From Desulfobacteraceae bacterium UBA5852 (GTDB lineage: Bacteria; Desulfobacterota; Desulfobacteria; Desulfobacterales; UBA5852), in contig DJGG01000170.1 of assembly GCA_002432195.1 (NCBI GenBank), forward strand, positions 1 through 6,086: DNA of 6,086 nucleotides, given 5' to 3'. A program made the position numbers and the translations under genes. The notes below the pieces were generated by a model. It was not told where the DNA came from, did not search any database, and saw only the letters and a list, made by a program, of their open reading frames with translations. Positions 1 through 6,086 of this stretch are shown here, piece after piece (position 1 is the first letter of the stretch; each line of letters begins with the position of its first letter).

Positions 1-237
1 GCCGCCGCGGATGCCCAGGCCAAGGCCGACGCGGACGCCAAGGCGGCCGCCGACGCCAAGGCCAAGGCCGACAAGGAGATCCAGGAAGTCCGGCAGCTGC
101 GGGCCAAGGAGCGCGAGGCGCGCCTGGCCGAGCGGGCCGCGGCGGCCAATGCGGCGCAGGCCATGAACCCCGCCGCCGTCCAGAAGGACCCGGTGGAGAA
201 AATGATCGAACGGATCAACTGGGCTCATCGACGCTAA
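1..237 (+). CDS. 3' end of an Ala/Lys/Asp-rich protein of unknown function (partial)
   Basis: An open frame enters from the left edge and stops at TAA 235-237, giving the last 78 residues of a protein whose start is outside the window. The first 25 or so residues are low-complexity Ala/Lys/Asp repeats (AKAD, ADAK). A highly charged stretch follows (KEIQEVRQLRAKEREARLAE), then an Ala-rich segment, then a C-terminal tail ending IERINWAHRR. The composition predicts a long charged helix or coiled coil. The exact 12-mer GCCAAGGCCGAC occurs at 19-30 and 61-72. TolA-like envelope proteins and other Ala/Lys-rich linkers look like this, but composition alone cannot assign a family and no catalytic motif is visible. 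The frame has the same G/C-rich third positions as the genes downstream, which supports real coding. A hairpin directly after the stop suggests that it is not part of the cooS operon. Confidence 0.6.
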   Translation, partial: AAADAQAKADADAKAAADAKAKADKEIQEVRQLRAKEREARLAERAAAANAAQAMNPAAVQKDPVEKMIERINWAHRR

Positions 238-270
238 CGCTCTGCCGGACCGGCGCAGCGTAATTTCATT
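237..270 (+). terminator. Possible rho-independent terminator or leader attenuator between the upstream gene and cooS
   Basis: The left arm 238-247 (CGCTCTGCCG) pairs with 251-260 (CGGCGCAGCG) around a GAC loop. The stem has ten positions: one C-C mismatch, one G-U wobble and eight Watson-Crick pairs. A237-T261 can extend it. TAATTTCATT (261-270) follows, T-rich but not an uninterrupted T run. The hairpin starts right at the upstream stop codon (235-237), the usual place for an intrinsic terminator. It is also 40 bases before the cooS start, so it could act as an attenuator if transcription begins upstream. No convincing sigma-70 or sigma-54 promoter was seen in 238-300. Confidence 0.45.
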
Positions 271-284
271 CGGCATTCCCAATC

Positions 285-292
285 GGAGGAGG
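285..292 (+). promoter_or_regulatory. Ribosome binding site of cooS
   Basis: GGAGGAGG contains a full AGGAGG core (287-292), eight bases before ATG 301. It decides the start: the next in-frame Met (codon 20, base 358) has no comparable purine tract upstream. Confidence 0.85.
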
Positions 293-300
293 AACCTCGC

Positions 301-2331
301 ATGGCAGACGTAAAGGAAATCGCAAAAACGGCCAAGACTCCCAAAACGGCCGATCCCATGGCGGCGTCCATCGACCCCGCCACCCAGCAGATGCTCGCCC
401 GGGCCCAGCAGCTCGGCATCGAAACCGTCTTCGACCGCGCCGTCAGCATGAAGCCTTGCAACATCGGCAACCAGGGCACCTGCTGCAAGAATTGCAGCAT
501 GGGCCCCTGCCGGCTGCCCCTGCCCAAGGACTACGACGAGGCGAACGATAACCGCAAAGGCCTTTGCGGTGCGACGGCCAACACCATTGCCGCCCGCAAC
601 TTCATCCGCATGGTGGCCGGCGGCGCCGCGGCTCACAGCGACCATGGCCGCAGCGTGGCCGAGGTCTTCATGTCCGCAGCCCGCGGGGAGACAGAGGCTT
701 ACAAGATCAAGGACGAACGCAAACTGCGCGACGTGGCCCCCTATCTGGACGTGGCCACGACCGTGGAGGTGGACGGACAGACCCTGGATCGCGACATCAA
801 GGAAATCGCCCTGGAAGTGGCCGAAAAAGCGCTCGACGAGTGGGGCAAGGCCGAGGGTGAAGTCCGCTACATGAAACGCGCCCCCAAGCCGCGCTACGAA
901 ATTTGGAAAAAGCAGGGCGTCCTGCCGCGCAACATCGACCGCGAGATCGTGGAAATCATGCACCGCACCCACATGGGCGTGGACCAGGACTACAAGAACC
1001 TGATGAAGCAGGGCGTGCGCGCGGCGCTGGCGGACGGCTGGGGCGGGTCCATGCTGGCCACCGACCTGCAGGACGTGCTCTTCGGCACCCCCTACCCGCT
1101 GGTTTCCGAGGCCAACCTGGGCGTCATGAAGGAAGACATGGTCAACATCGTGATCCACGGCCACGAACCGGTGCTCTCGGAAGTCATCGTGGAGGTGGCC
1201 CAGACCAGAGAGATGATCGACTACGCCAAGAGCAAGGGCGCCAAGGGCATCCAGCTTTCCGGCATCTGCTGCACGGCCAACGAGATCCTGCAGCGGCACG
1301 GCGTGCCCCTCTGTGGCACCTTCCTGCAGCAGGAGCTGGCCATCGTCACCGGCGCCTGCGACGCCATGGTGGTGGATATCCAGTGTATCATGCAGAACCT
1401 GGCCAACGTGGCCAAATGCTTCCACACCAAACTGATCACCACCCACCCCATCGCCCGCATGGAGCAGGACAACGTTTTGCACATCGAGTTCGACGAACAC
1501 CACGCCCTGGAGGACGCCAAACGCATCGTCAAGCTGGCCATAGACAACTTCCAGAACCGTGGCGCGGACGTCATGATTCCGAAGCACAAATCGCCCCTGG
1601 TCGGAGGCTTCGGCGTGGAATCCATCCAGTACCACCTGGGGGGCATGTTCCGGGGGGACTACTATACCCTGAACGACAACATCATCAATGGCCGCATCCG
1701 GGGCATCGGCGGCGTGGTGGGCTGCAACAACGCCCGCACCATGCACAACCATGACCACATCGCCGTGGTCAAGGAGCTCATCAAGAACGACGTCATCGTC
1801 CTTACCACCGGCTGCAACGCCATTGCCTGCGCCATGGAAGGGCTGCTGACCCCCGAATCGGCCAAGGTCTTCTGCGGCCCCGGCCTGGCGGAGGTCTGCG
1901 AGACGGTGGGCATCCCGCCCGTCCTGCACCTGGGCTCCTGCGTGGACAACAGCCGCATTCTGCTGGCGGCCACCGAGGTGGTCAAGGCCGGGGGATTGGG
2001 GAACGACATCGGCGACCTGCCGGCGGCCGGCAGCGCCCCCGAGTGGATGAGCGAGAAGGCCATCAGCATCGGGCAGTACTTCGTGGCTTCGGGCGTTTAC
2101 ACCGTCTTTGGCACGGTCTTCCCCACCGAGGGGGCGCCGGTCTTCCAGCGCTTCCTGTTCGAGGATATGGAGAAGATGTACGGCGGCATGTGGGACTTCG
2201 AGAAGGATCCCATTCTGCACGCCCGCAAGATGATCGCCCACATCGACAAGAAGCGCAAAGCCCTGGGCATCGACAAGGCGCGCGAACGCGTGCTCATGGA
2301 CATGTCCGACCGTCAGGCCCTTGAGGGCTGA
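301..2331 (+). CDS. cooS: Anaerobic Ni-Fe-S carbon monoxide dehydrogenase, catalytic subunit (CooS/AcsA)
   Basis: Cytoplasmic enzyme that interconverts CO2 and CO; beside acsB it is expected to form the beta subunit of the CODH/ACS complex. The 676 residues are close to the roughly 674 of Moorella AcsA and longer than stand-alone CooS enzymes. C53 and C61 (CX7C) fit the [4Fe-4S] D-cluster shared across the dimer. C62, C65, C70 and C89 fit the B-cluster. C-cluster ligands are the HGHEP histidine (H288 by spacing, or H286), C324 in GICC, C362 in QCI, C475 in GCNN, C505 in TGCN and C547 in GSCVDNSR. K586 in SEKAISIG matches the catalytic lysine, and H112 and H115 match the first histidines of the proton path. 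Oddities: 18 residues separate C70 and C89 (about 13 in studied enzymes), the C505-C547 loop is about 8 residues shorter, and position 118 is Ser where a third tunnel His is common. The N-terminus has a short Lys/Thr repeat (residues 9-18). acsB follows after 48 bases, so co-transcription is likely. The family assignment is very secure; the ligand numbering is by motif spacing. Confidence 0.97.
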   Translation: MADVKEIAKTAKTPKTADPMAASIDPATQQMLARAQQLGIETVFDRAVSMKPCNIGNQGTCCKNCSMGPCRLPLPKDYDEANDNRKGLCGATANTIAARNFIRMVAGGAAAHSDHGRSVAEVFMSAARGETEAYKIKDERKLRDVAPYLDVATTVEVDGQTLDRDIKEIALEVAEKALDEWGKAEGEVRYMKRAPKPRYEIWKKQGVLPRNIDREIVEIMHRTHMGVDQDYKNLMKQGVRAALADGWGGSMLATDLQDVLFGTPYPLVSEANLGVMKEDMVNIVIHGHEPVLSEVIVEVAQTREMIDYAKSKGAKGIQLSGICCTANEILQRHGVPLCGTFLQQELAIVTGACDAMVVDIQCIMQNLANVAKCFHTKLITTHPIARMEQDNVLHIEFDEHHALEDAKRIVKLAIDNFQNRGADVMIPKHKSPLVGGFGVESIQYHLGGMFRGDYYTLNDNIINGRIRGIGGVVGCNNARTMHNHDHIAVVKELIKNDVIVLTTGCNAIACAMEGLLTPESAKVFCGPGLAEVCETVGIPPVLHLGSCVDNSRILLAATEVVKAGGLGNDIGDLPAAGSAPEWMSEKAISIGQYFVASGVYTVFGTVFPTEGAPVFQRFLFEDMEKMYGGMWDFEKDPILHARKMIAHIDKKRKALGIDKARERVLMDMSDRQALEG

Positions 2332-2367
2332 TACCGTCTGCAACTTTATGGATGACAATCCTCAACG

Positions 2368-2375
2368 AAGGAGGA
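2368..2375 (+). promoter_or_regulatory. Ribosome binding site of acsB
   Basis: AAGGAGGA carries a complete AGGAGG (2369-2374) five bases before ATG 2380. The 48-base gap between cooS and acsB shows no hairpin or promoter, which fits one transcript. Earlier ATGs at 2348 and 2352 lie in other frames and have no Shine-Dalgarno sequence. Confidence 0.85.
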
Positions 2376-2379
2376 CCGT

Positions 2380-4593
2380 ATGTCGAAGTTAGTCGCGTTC
2401 GCCGCCATTCAAGGTGGTTACAACATCGTATCCCGAGTGGACGGCGAATACCGCAAAGCCCTGGAGACCTTCAACGCCGACACCAAGGTGGGCTTTCCCA
2501 ACACGGCCTACTACCTGCCGGTGATCTACTCGCTAACGGGGCTCAAGGTGGAGACCCTGGAAGACATGCGGCGGCCGCTGGATTTTGCGCGCAAGCTGTT
2601 GCCGCCGCATATCAAGAACCGCAACCACCTGCCCTACCTGGGACCCCTGCTGGACGCTGGCATGGCGGCGCTCTTCGCCTTCGAGATCCAGGAGGCCTTG
2701 CGCTACCTGAACCAGCCGGATTTCTACCACGTCTCCGAGGAGTGCGACCCGGAAAACGGCAAGCTCTGGCTGGGGGCGGCGGAAGACACCATCTTCCGCA
2801 AGCGCGGCGTGGAATTCGTGGACGGCTCGGCCCCGGGCTTCGCGGCCATCGTGGGGGCGGCGCCCAACCCGGAAATCGCCAAGCTGATCATCGAGGAATA
2901 CCAGAAACGCAGCATCTACGTCTTCCTGGCCGCCAACCAGAACGGCACCAGCGTCTCCGAGCAGCTGGTGGAAGCCGGCGTGCAGGTGGGCTGGAACACC
3001 AAGATCGTGCCCTTCGGCCCGGACATCTCCTCGGCCATCTTCGCCCTGGGTTTCGCCAACCGCGTGGCCATGGCTTTCGGCGGGGTGCAGCCCGGCGACT
3101 ACAAGAAGATTCTGCTCTACAACAAGAACCGCGTCTTCGCCTTTGTCAACGCCCTGGGTGAAGTGGGCACCGACTGGGCCGCGGCCGCGGCCGGCTGCGT
3201 CAACTGGGGTTTCCCCACCCTGGCGGACACGGACATCCCGGAAATCCTGCCCACCGGCGTGTGCACCTACGAGCACGTGGTGGCCAACGTGGCCCACGAG
3301 GAGATGGTCCAGAAATCGGTGGAGATCCGGGGCCTCAAGGTCACCGTCTCCCAGATCGACATCCCCTGCAACTTCGGCCCGGCCTACGAGGGCGAGCGGG
3401 TGCGCGGCGCCGACCTCTACACCCAGATGGGCGGCGGCAAGACCCAGAACACCGAGCTGGTCAAGATGGCCGAGATGAACGAGATCGAGGACGGCAAGGT
3501 GATCATCGTGGGTCCCGACATCAAGGACATCAAGGAGGGCGATGTCCTGCCCCTGGGGGTTTTCGTCCAGGTGGCCGGCCGCGAGATGCAGGTGGACTTC
3601 GAACCCATCCTGGAGCGGCAGATGCACCACCTGATCAACTACATCCAGGGCATCATGCACATGGGCCAGCGCGACATCGCCTGGATCCGGGTGAGCAAGG
3701 CCGCCGTGGAGAAAGGTTTCACCCTCAAGGACATCGGGGTGGTGCTGCACGCCAAGTTCCACCAGGACTTCGGCGCGATCCTCGACAAAGTTCAGGTCAC
3801 CATCTACTCCAAGAAGGACGACGTGGCCAAGCTCACGACCAAGGCCCGCGCCGAGTACTCCACCCGGGACGAGCGCGTGGACAAGATGACCGACGAGGAT
3901 GTGGAGATTTTCTACTCCTGCACCCTCTGCCAGTCCTTCGCCCCCAGCCATGTCTGCACGGTGAGCCCCGAGCGCACCGGTCTCTGCGGCGCCTACAACT
4001 GGATGGACTGCCGGGCCTCTTTCCAGATCAACCCCACCGGCCCCAACCAGCCCATCGAGAAGGGCGAGTGCCTGGACCCCAAGCTGGGGCAGTTCAAGGG
4101 CGTCAACGAGTTCGTGGCCAAGGCTTCCCGCGGGGCCGTGACGCACTACAACTTCTACTCCATGGTGATCGATCCCATGACCACCTGCGGCTGCTGTGAG
4201 TGCATCGCGGCCATGCTGCCGTCCTGCAACGGGGTGATGACCGTCAACCGTGAATACTCCGGTGAGACGCCCTGCGGCATGAAGTTCACCACCCTGGCCG
4301 GTGTCATGGGCGGCGGGGCCTCCTCGCCGGGCTTCGTGGGGCACTCCAAGTTCAACATCACCCAGCGCAAGTTCATCAAGGGTGACGGCGGCATACTGCG
4401 CATGGTCTGGATGCCCAAGATCCTCAAGGAGGAGATCCGGGAGCGCTTCACCCAGCGGGCCGAAGAGCTGGGCATTCCGGACCTCATCGACCGCATCGCC
4501 GACGAGACCGTGGGCATCACGGAAGAGGAGATCCTGCCCTTCCTGCAGGAGAAGGGGCATCCGGCCCTCACCATGGATCCGATCATCGGCTGA
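2380..4593 (+). CDS. acsB: CO-methylating acetyl-CoA synthase, catalytic (alpha) subunit AcsB
   Basis: Joins CO from CODH, a methyl group from the corrinoid protein and CoA into acetyl-CoA, reversibly, at the Ni-Ni-[4Fe-4S] A-cluster in the cytoplasm. The 737 residues compare with about 729 in Moorella AcsB. The N-terminal third, roughly residues 1-320, is the bacterial-type region that contacts CODH and carries part of the CO channel; archaeal CdhC lacks it. The C-terminal domain, from about residue 487, holds the A-cluster. C514, C517, C526 and C536 have exactly the spacing of the Moorella ligands C506/C509/C518/C528. C603-G604-C605 matches the CGC motif that binds the distal nickel, again offset by 8. 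F520 in CQSFAP matches the gating phenylalanine next to the proximal nickel. No ligand is missing and the frame is unbroken. The 124-base gap to acsC contains a strong hairpin that could set different levels for the two products. Identity is near certain; whether it runs towards synthesis or cleavage cannot be read from the sequence. Confidence 0.98.
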   Translation: MSKLVAFAAIQGGYNIVSRVDGEYRKALETFNADTKVGFPNTAYYLPVIYSLTGLKVETLEDMRRPLDFARKLLPPHIKNRNHLPYLGPLLDAGMAALFAFEIQEALRYLNQPDFYHVSEECDPENGKLWLGAAEDTIFRKRGVEFVDGSAPGFAAIVGAAPNPEIAKLIIEEYQKRSIYVFLAANQNGTSVSEQLVEAGVQVGWNTKIVPFGPDISSAIFALGFANRVAMAFGGVQPGDYKKILLYNKNRVFAFVNALGEVGTDWAAAAAGCVNWGFPTLADTDIPEILPTGVCTYEHVVANVAHEEMVQKSVEIRGLKVTVSQIDIPCNFGPAYEGERVRGADLYTQMGGGKTQNTELVKMAEMNEIEDGKVIIVGPDIKDIKEGDVLPLGVFVQVAGREMQVDFEPILERQMHHLINYIQGIMHMGQRDIAWIRVSKAAVEKGFTLKDIGVVLHAKFHQDFGAILDKVQVTIYSKKDDVAKLTTKARAEYSTRDERVDKMTDEDVEIFYSCTLCQSFAPSHVCTVSPERTGLCGAYNWMDCRASFQINPTGPNQPIEKGECLDPKLGQFKGVNEFVAKASRGAVTHYNFYSMVIDPMTTCGCCECIAAMLPSCNGVMTVNREYSGETPCGMKFTTLAGVMGGGASSPGFVGHSKFNITQRKFIKGDGGILRMVWMPKILKEEIRERFTQRAEELGIPDLIDRIADETVGITEEEILPFLQEKGHPALTMDPIIG

Positions 4594-4607
4594 CACTCGC
4601 AAATGCC

Positions 4608-4639
4608 CTGGGGCGGGGGCGTCGGCGTCCCCGCCCCGG
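4608..4639 (+). promoter_or_regulatory. Very stable GC hairpin between acsB and acsC
   Basis: GGGGCGGGG (4610-4618) pairs perfectly with CCCCGCCCC (4629-4637). The stem continues inward through G4619-T4628, C4620-G4627 and G4621-C4626 to a TCGG loop (4622-4625). It extends outward through T4609-G4638 and C4608-G4639, for 14 pairs in all. The sequence after it (TGCGCAAACCG) has no T run, so it does not look like a classical intrinsic terminator. Likely roles are stabilising the 3' end of cooS-acsB mRNA after processing, partial attenuation before acsC, or pausing. The structure is read directly; the role is inferred. Confidence 0.6.
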
Positions 4640-4658
4640 TGCGCAAACCGCCGCACAT

Positions 4659-4699
4659 GATTCGGATCCCCGGGGCTTCAAGCGCGCCACGATCCGATC
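4659..4699 (+). repeat. Inverted repeat just upstream of acsC
   Basis: GATTCGGATC (4659-4668) pairs with GATCCGATC (4691-4699), with T4661 bulged, around a 22-base loop that contains the palindrome CCCCGGGG (4669-4676). It ends seven bases before the acsC Shine-Dalgarno and could be a weak RNA stem or a protein site. In GC-rich DNA a repeat of this length may be chance. Confidence 0.3.
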
Positions 4700-4705
4700 A
4701 TCATC

Positions 4706-4711
4706 AAGGAG
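4706..4711 (+). promoter_or_regulatory. Ribosome binding site of acsC
   Basis: AAGGAG lies six bases before ATG 4718. It supports that start, which also gives the N-terminal Cys positions expected for the family. Confidence 0.8.
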
Positions 4712-4717
4712 ATCGCA

Positions 4718-6061
4718 ATGGCACTTACCGGTATTCAGATTTTCAAGCTGCTGCCGAAGACCAACTGCAAGGAATGCGGGGTCCCCACCTGCCTGGCCTT
4801 TGCCATGAACCTGGCATCGGGCAAGGCCGAGCTGGACAGCTGCCCGTACGTCTCCGCCGAGGCCCGGGAGCAGTTGGCCGAAGCGTCGGCTCCGCCCATC
4901 CGCCCCGTGGTCCTGGGCAAGGGCGTTCGCCGGACCACCGTGGGCGGGGAGACCGTCCTGCACCGCCACGAGAAGACCTTTTACAACCCCGCGGCCCTGG
5001 CCGTGTGCGTGCCCTCGGACATCGCCGCCGAGGCCCTGGCCGGCAAGCTCAAGACCTGGAACGCCCTGCAGTTCGAGCGCGTGGGCCTCAACCTGCGCCC
5101 CGAGCTGGTGGCCGTGAAGGACGTCAACGGTGACGCCGCGGCCTTCGCCAAGGTCGCCAAGACCGTGGCCGAAAGCTCCGAGTTCAACCTCATCCTCATG
5201 AGCGAAGACCCGGCGGTGATGAAGGCCGGTGCGGCCGCCTGCGCCTTCAAGCGTCCTTTGCTCTACGGGGCCACGGCCGCCAACCTGGAGGCCTTCGGGG
5301 CCCTGGCCAAGGAGCATGACCTGCCCGTGGCGGTCAAGGCCGACAGCGTGGACGCCCTCGTGCCCCTGACCTCCAAGTTGACCGCCCTGGGGCTCAAGGA
5401 CATCGTGCTCGACCCCGGTTCCCGGGACGTGCGCCAGTCCCTCAACGACATGGTGGCCGTGCGGCGCGCGGCCTTGAAAGACCTCAACCGGGCGGTGGGC
5501 TTCCCCACCATCGCCTTCCCCTGTGAGATGGCCTCCAACCTGGACGTGGAAACCCTTCTGGCGGCCCAGTTCATCGCCAAGTACGGCAGCATCGTGGTGC
5601 TCTCGGATCTGCAAGGGGAGAGCATTTTCCCGCTGCTGCTGGAACGGCTGAACATCTACACGGACCCCCAGCGGCCCATGACGGTCACGGAGGGCATCTT
5701 CGAAATCAACAATCCCGACGAAAACTCGCCGGTGTTGGTGACCACGAATTTCGCCCTGACCTACTTCATCGTTTCCGGCGAGATCGAATCCAGCAAGGTG
5801 CCGGCCTGGCTGCTGATCAAGGACTCCGAGGGCCTCTCGGTGCTCACGGCCTGGGCGGCGGGCAAGTTCGCCGGCGACGACGTGGGGATGTTCGTGAAGA
5901 AGTCCGGCATCGCCGACAAGGTCAAGCACCAGGAGCTCATCATCCCCGGCTACGCCGCGGCCATCGCCGGCGACGTGGAGGAAGAGCTTCCGGGGTGGAC
6001 CATTACCGTCGGTCCCCGGGAAGCCGCCCACATTCCGGGCTTCCTGCGCGGCCGCAAGTAG
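4718..6061 (+). CDS. acsC: Corrinoid iron-sulfur protein, large (gamma) subunit AcsC
   Basis: Carries the cobamide that takes a methyl group from methyltetrahydrofolate (via AcsE) and hands it to the A-cluster of AcsB. It normally works as a heterodimer with AcsD in the cytoplasm. The 447 residues match the family's usual length of about 446. The N-terminal domain, about residues 1-57, has C17, C20, C25 and C42 (CX2CX4CX16C), the pattern of the low-potential [4Fe-4S] cluster that reactivates Co(II) to Co(I). A TIM-barrel region follows to about residue 310. The C-terminal corrinoid-binding domain, from about 325, includes NFALTYF (344-350) and the closing LPGWTITVGPREAAHIPGF segment (424-442). 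No break or missing ligand is seen. It sits 124 bases after acsB behind a strong hairpin, a larger gap than between cooS and acsB, so it may be translated from a processed or partly separate transcript. Only 25 bases follow the stop, so acsD may lie just beyond the window. Confidence 0.97.
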   Translation: MALTGIQIFKLLPKTNCKECGVPTCLAFAMNLASGKAELDSCPYVSAEAREQLAEASAPPIRPVVLGKGVRRTTVGGETVLHRHEKTFYNPAALAVCVPSDIAAEALAGKLKTWNALQFERVGLNLRPELVAVKDVNGDAAAFAKVAKTVAESSEFNLILMSEDPAVMKAGAAACAFKRPLLYGATAANLEAFGALAKEHDLPVAVKADSVDALVPLTSKLTALGLKDIVLDPGSRDVRQSLNDMVAVRRAALKDLNRAVGFPTIAFPCEMASNLDVETLLAAQFIAKYGSIVVLSDLQGESIFPLLLERLNIYTDPQRPMTVTEGIFEINNPDENSPVLVTTNFALTYFIVSGEIESSKVPAWLLIKDSEGLSVLTAWAAGKFAGDDVGMFVKKSGIADKVKHQELIIPGYAAAIAGDVEEELPGWTITVGPREAAHIPGFLRGRK

Positions 6062-6086
6062 CAGCGGGTATCGAGACCGGGGGGCG

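Noticed and set aside
325..351. 9-base direct repeat AAAACGGCC (325-333 and 343-351), considered as an operator
   Set aside because: It lies in frame inside the Lys/Thr-rich N-terminus of cooS and is explained by the repeated Lys-Thr-Ala codons.
903..1754. 283-codon plus-strand frame inside cooS
   Set aside because: It is an Arg/Gly/His/Pro-rich out-of-frame reading of cooS and has no recognisable motif.
2348..2392. 14-codon upstream frame overlapping the acsB start, considered as a leader peptide
   Set aside because: It has no ribosome binding site. Its AGG-AGG codons are simply the acsB Shine-Dalgarno, and no regulatory codon run or alternative hairpins accompany it.
2352..3161. 269-codon plus-strand frame overlapping the start of acsB
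   Set aside because: It is an Arg/Gly/Pro-rich out-of-frame reading of acsB, with no Shine-Dalgarno before ATG 2352.
2533..4656. 707-codon open frame on the minus strand opposite acsB
   Set aside because: Its product is a His/Gly/Val/Asp/Leu-rich string with no recognisable domain. It mirrors acsB, whose ligand motifs and length match a known family. Long antisense frames are expected in GC-rich DNA with G/C-biased third positions.
4583..6031. 482-codon open frame on the minus strand opposite acsC
   Set aside because: Same kind of shadow: low-complexity Gly/His/Val/Leu composition, no domain, and complete overlap with a well-supported acsC.
6062..6086. Tail after acsC, searched for a terminator or the start of the next gene
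   Set aside because: Only 25 bases; no complete stem, ribosome binding site or start codon can be supported.

Overview
This window carries the core of a bacterial Wood-Ljungdahl (reductive acetyl-CoA) pathway operon on the + strand. Three full-length genes lie in a row: the nickel carbon monoxide dehydrogenase catalytic subunit (cooS, also called acsA), the acetyl-CoA synthase catalytic subunit (acsB), and the large subunit of the corrinoid iron-sulfur protein (acsC). The DNA is GC-rich with strongly G/C-biased third codon positions. The ACS has the long N-terminal region of bacterial enzymes, which archaeal CdhC lacks. Taken together this suggests a strictly anaerobic bacterium, most plausibly a Desulfobacterota (deltaproteobacterial) sulfate reducer or syntroph. 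That assignment is inference; no phylogenetic marker is present.

Layout: 1-237 is the 3' end of an unrecognised Ala/Lys/Asp-rich gene. Its stop codon abuts a hairpin (237-261) followed by a weakly T-rich stretch, a plausible boundary before the operon. cooS runs 301-2331 behind a strong GGAGGAGG ribosome binding site. acsB (2380-4593) follows after 48 bases. A 124-base gap then holds a very stable GC hairpin (4608-4639) and a weaker inverted repeat (4659-4699). acsC (4718-6061) follows. The last 25 bases show nothing recognisable.

How the genes work together: CooS reduces CO2 to CO (or oxidises CO) at its Ni-Fe-S C-cluster. CO passes to the A-cluster of AcsB. The AcsC-containing corrinoid protein delivers a methyl group, and AcsB joins methyl, CO and CoA into acetyl-CoA. 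The set is reversible and could serve CO2 fixation or complete acetate oxidation; the sequence does not say which. The partner small subunit (acsD), the methyltransferase (acsE) and the nickel-insertion ATPase (cooC/acsF) are not in the window and may lie beyond its edges.

All metal-ligand motifs checked in the three proteins are intact. The points worth a second look are local: the acsB-acsC hairpin, unusual ligand spacing and a missing tunnel histidine in CooS, and the possible terminator/attenuator ahead of cooS. I see no previously undescribed system here.
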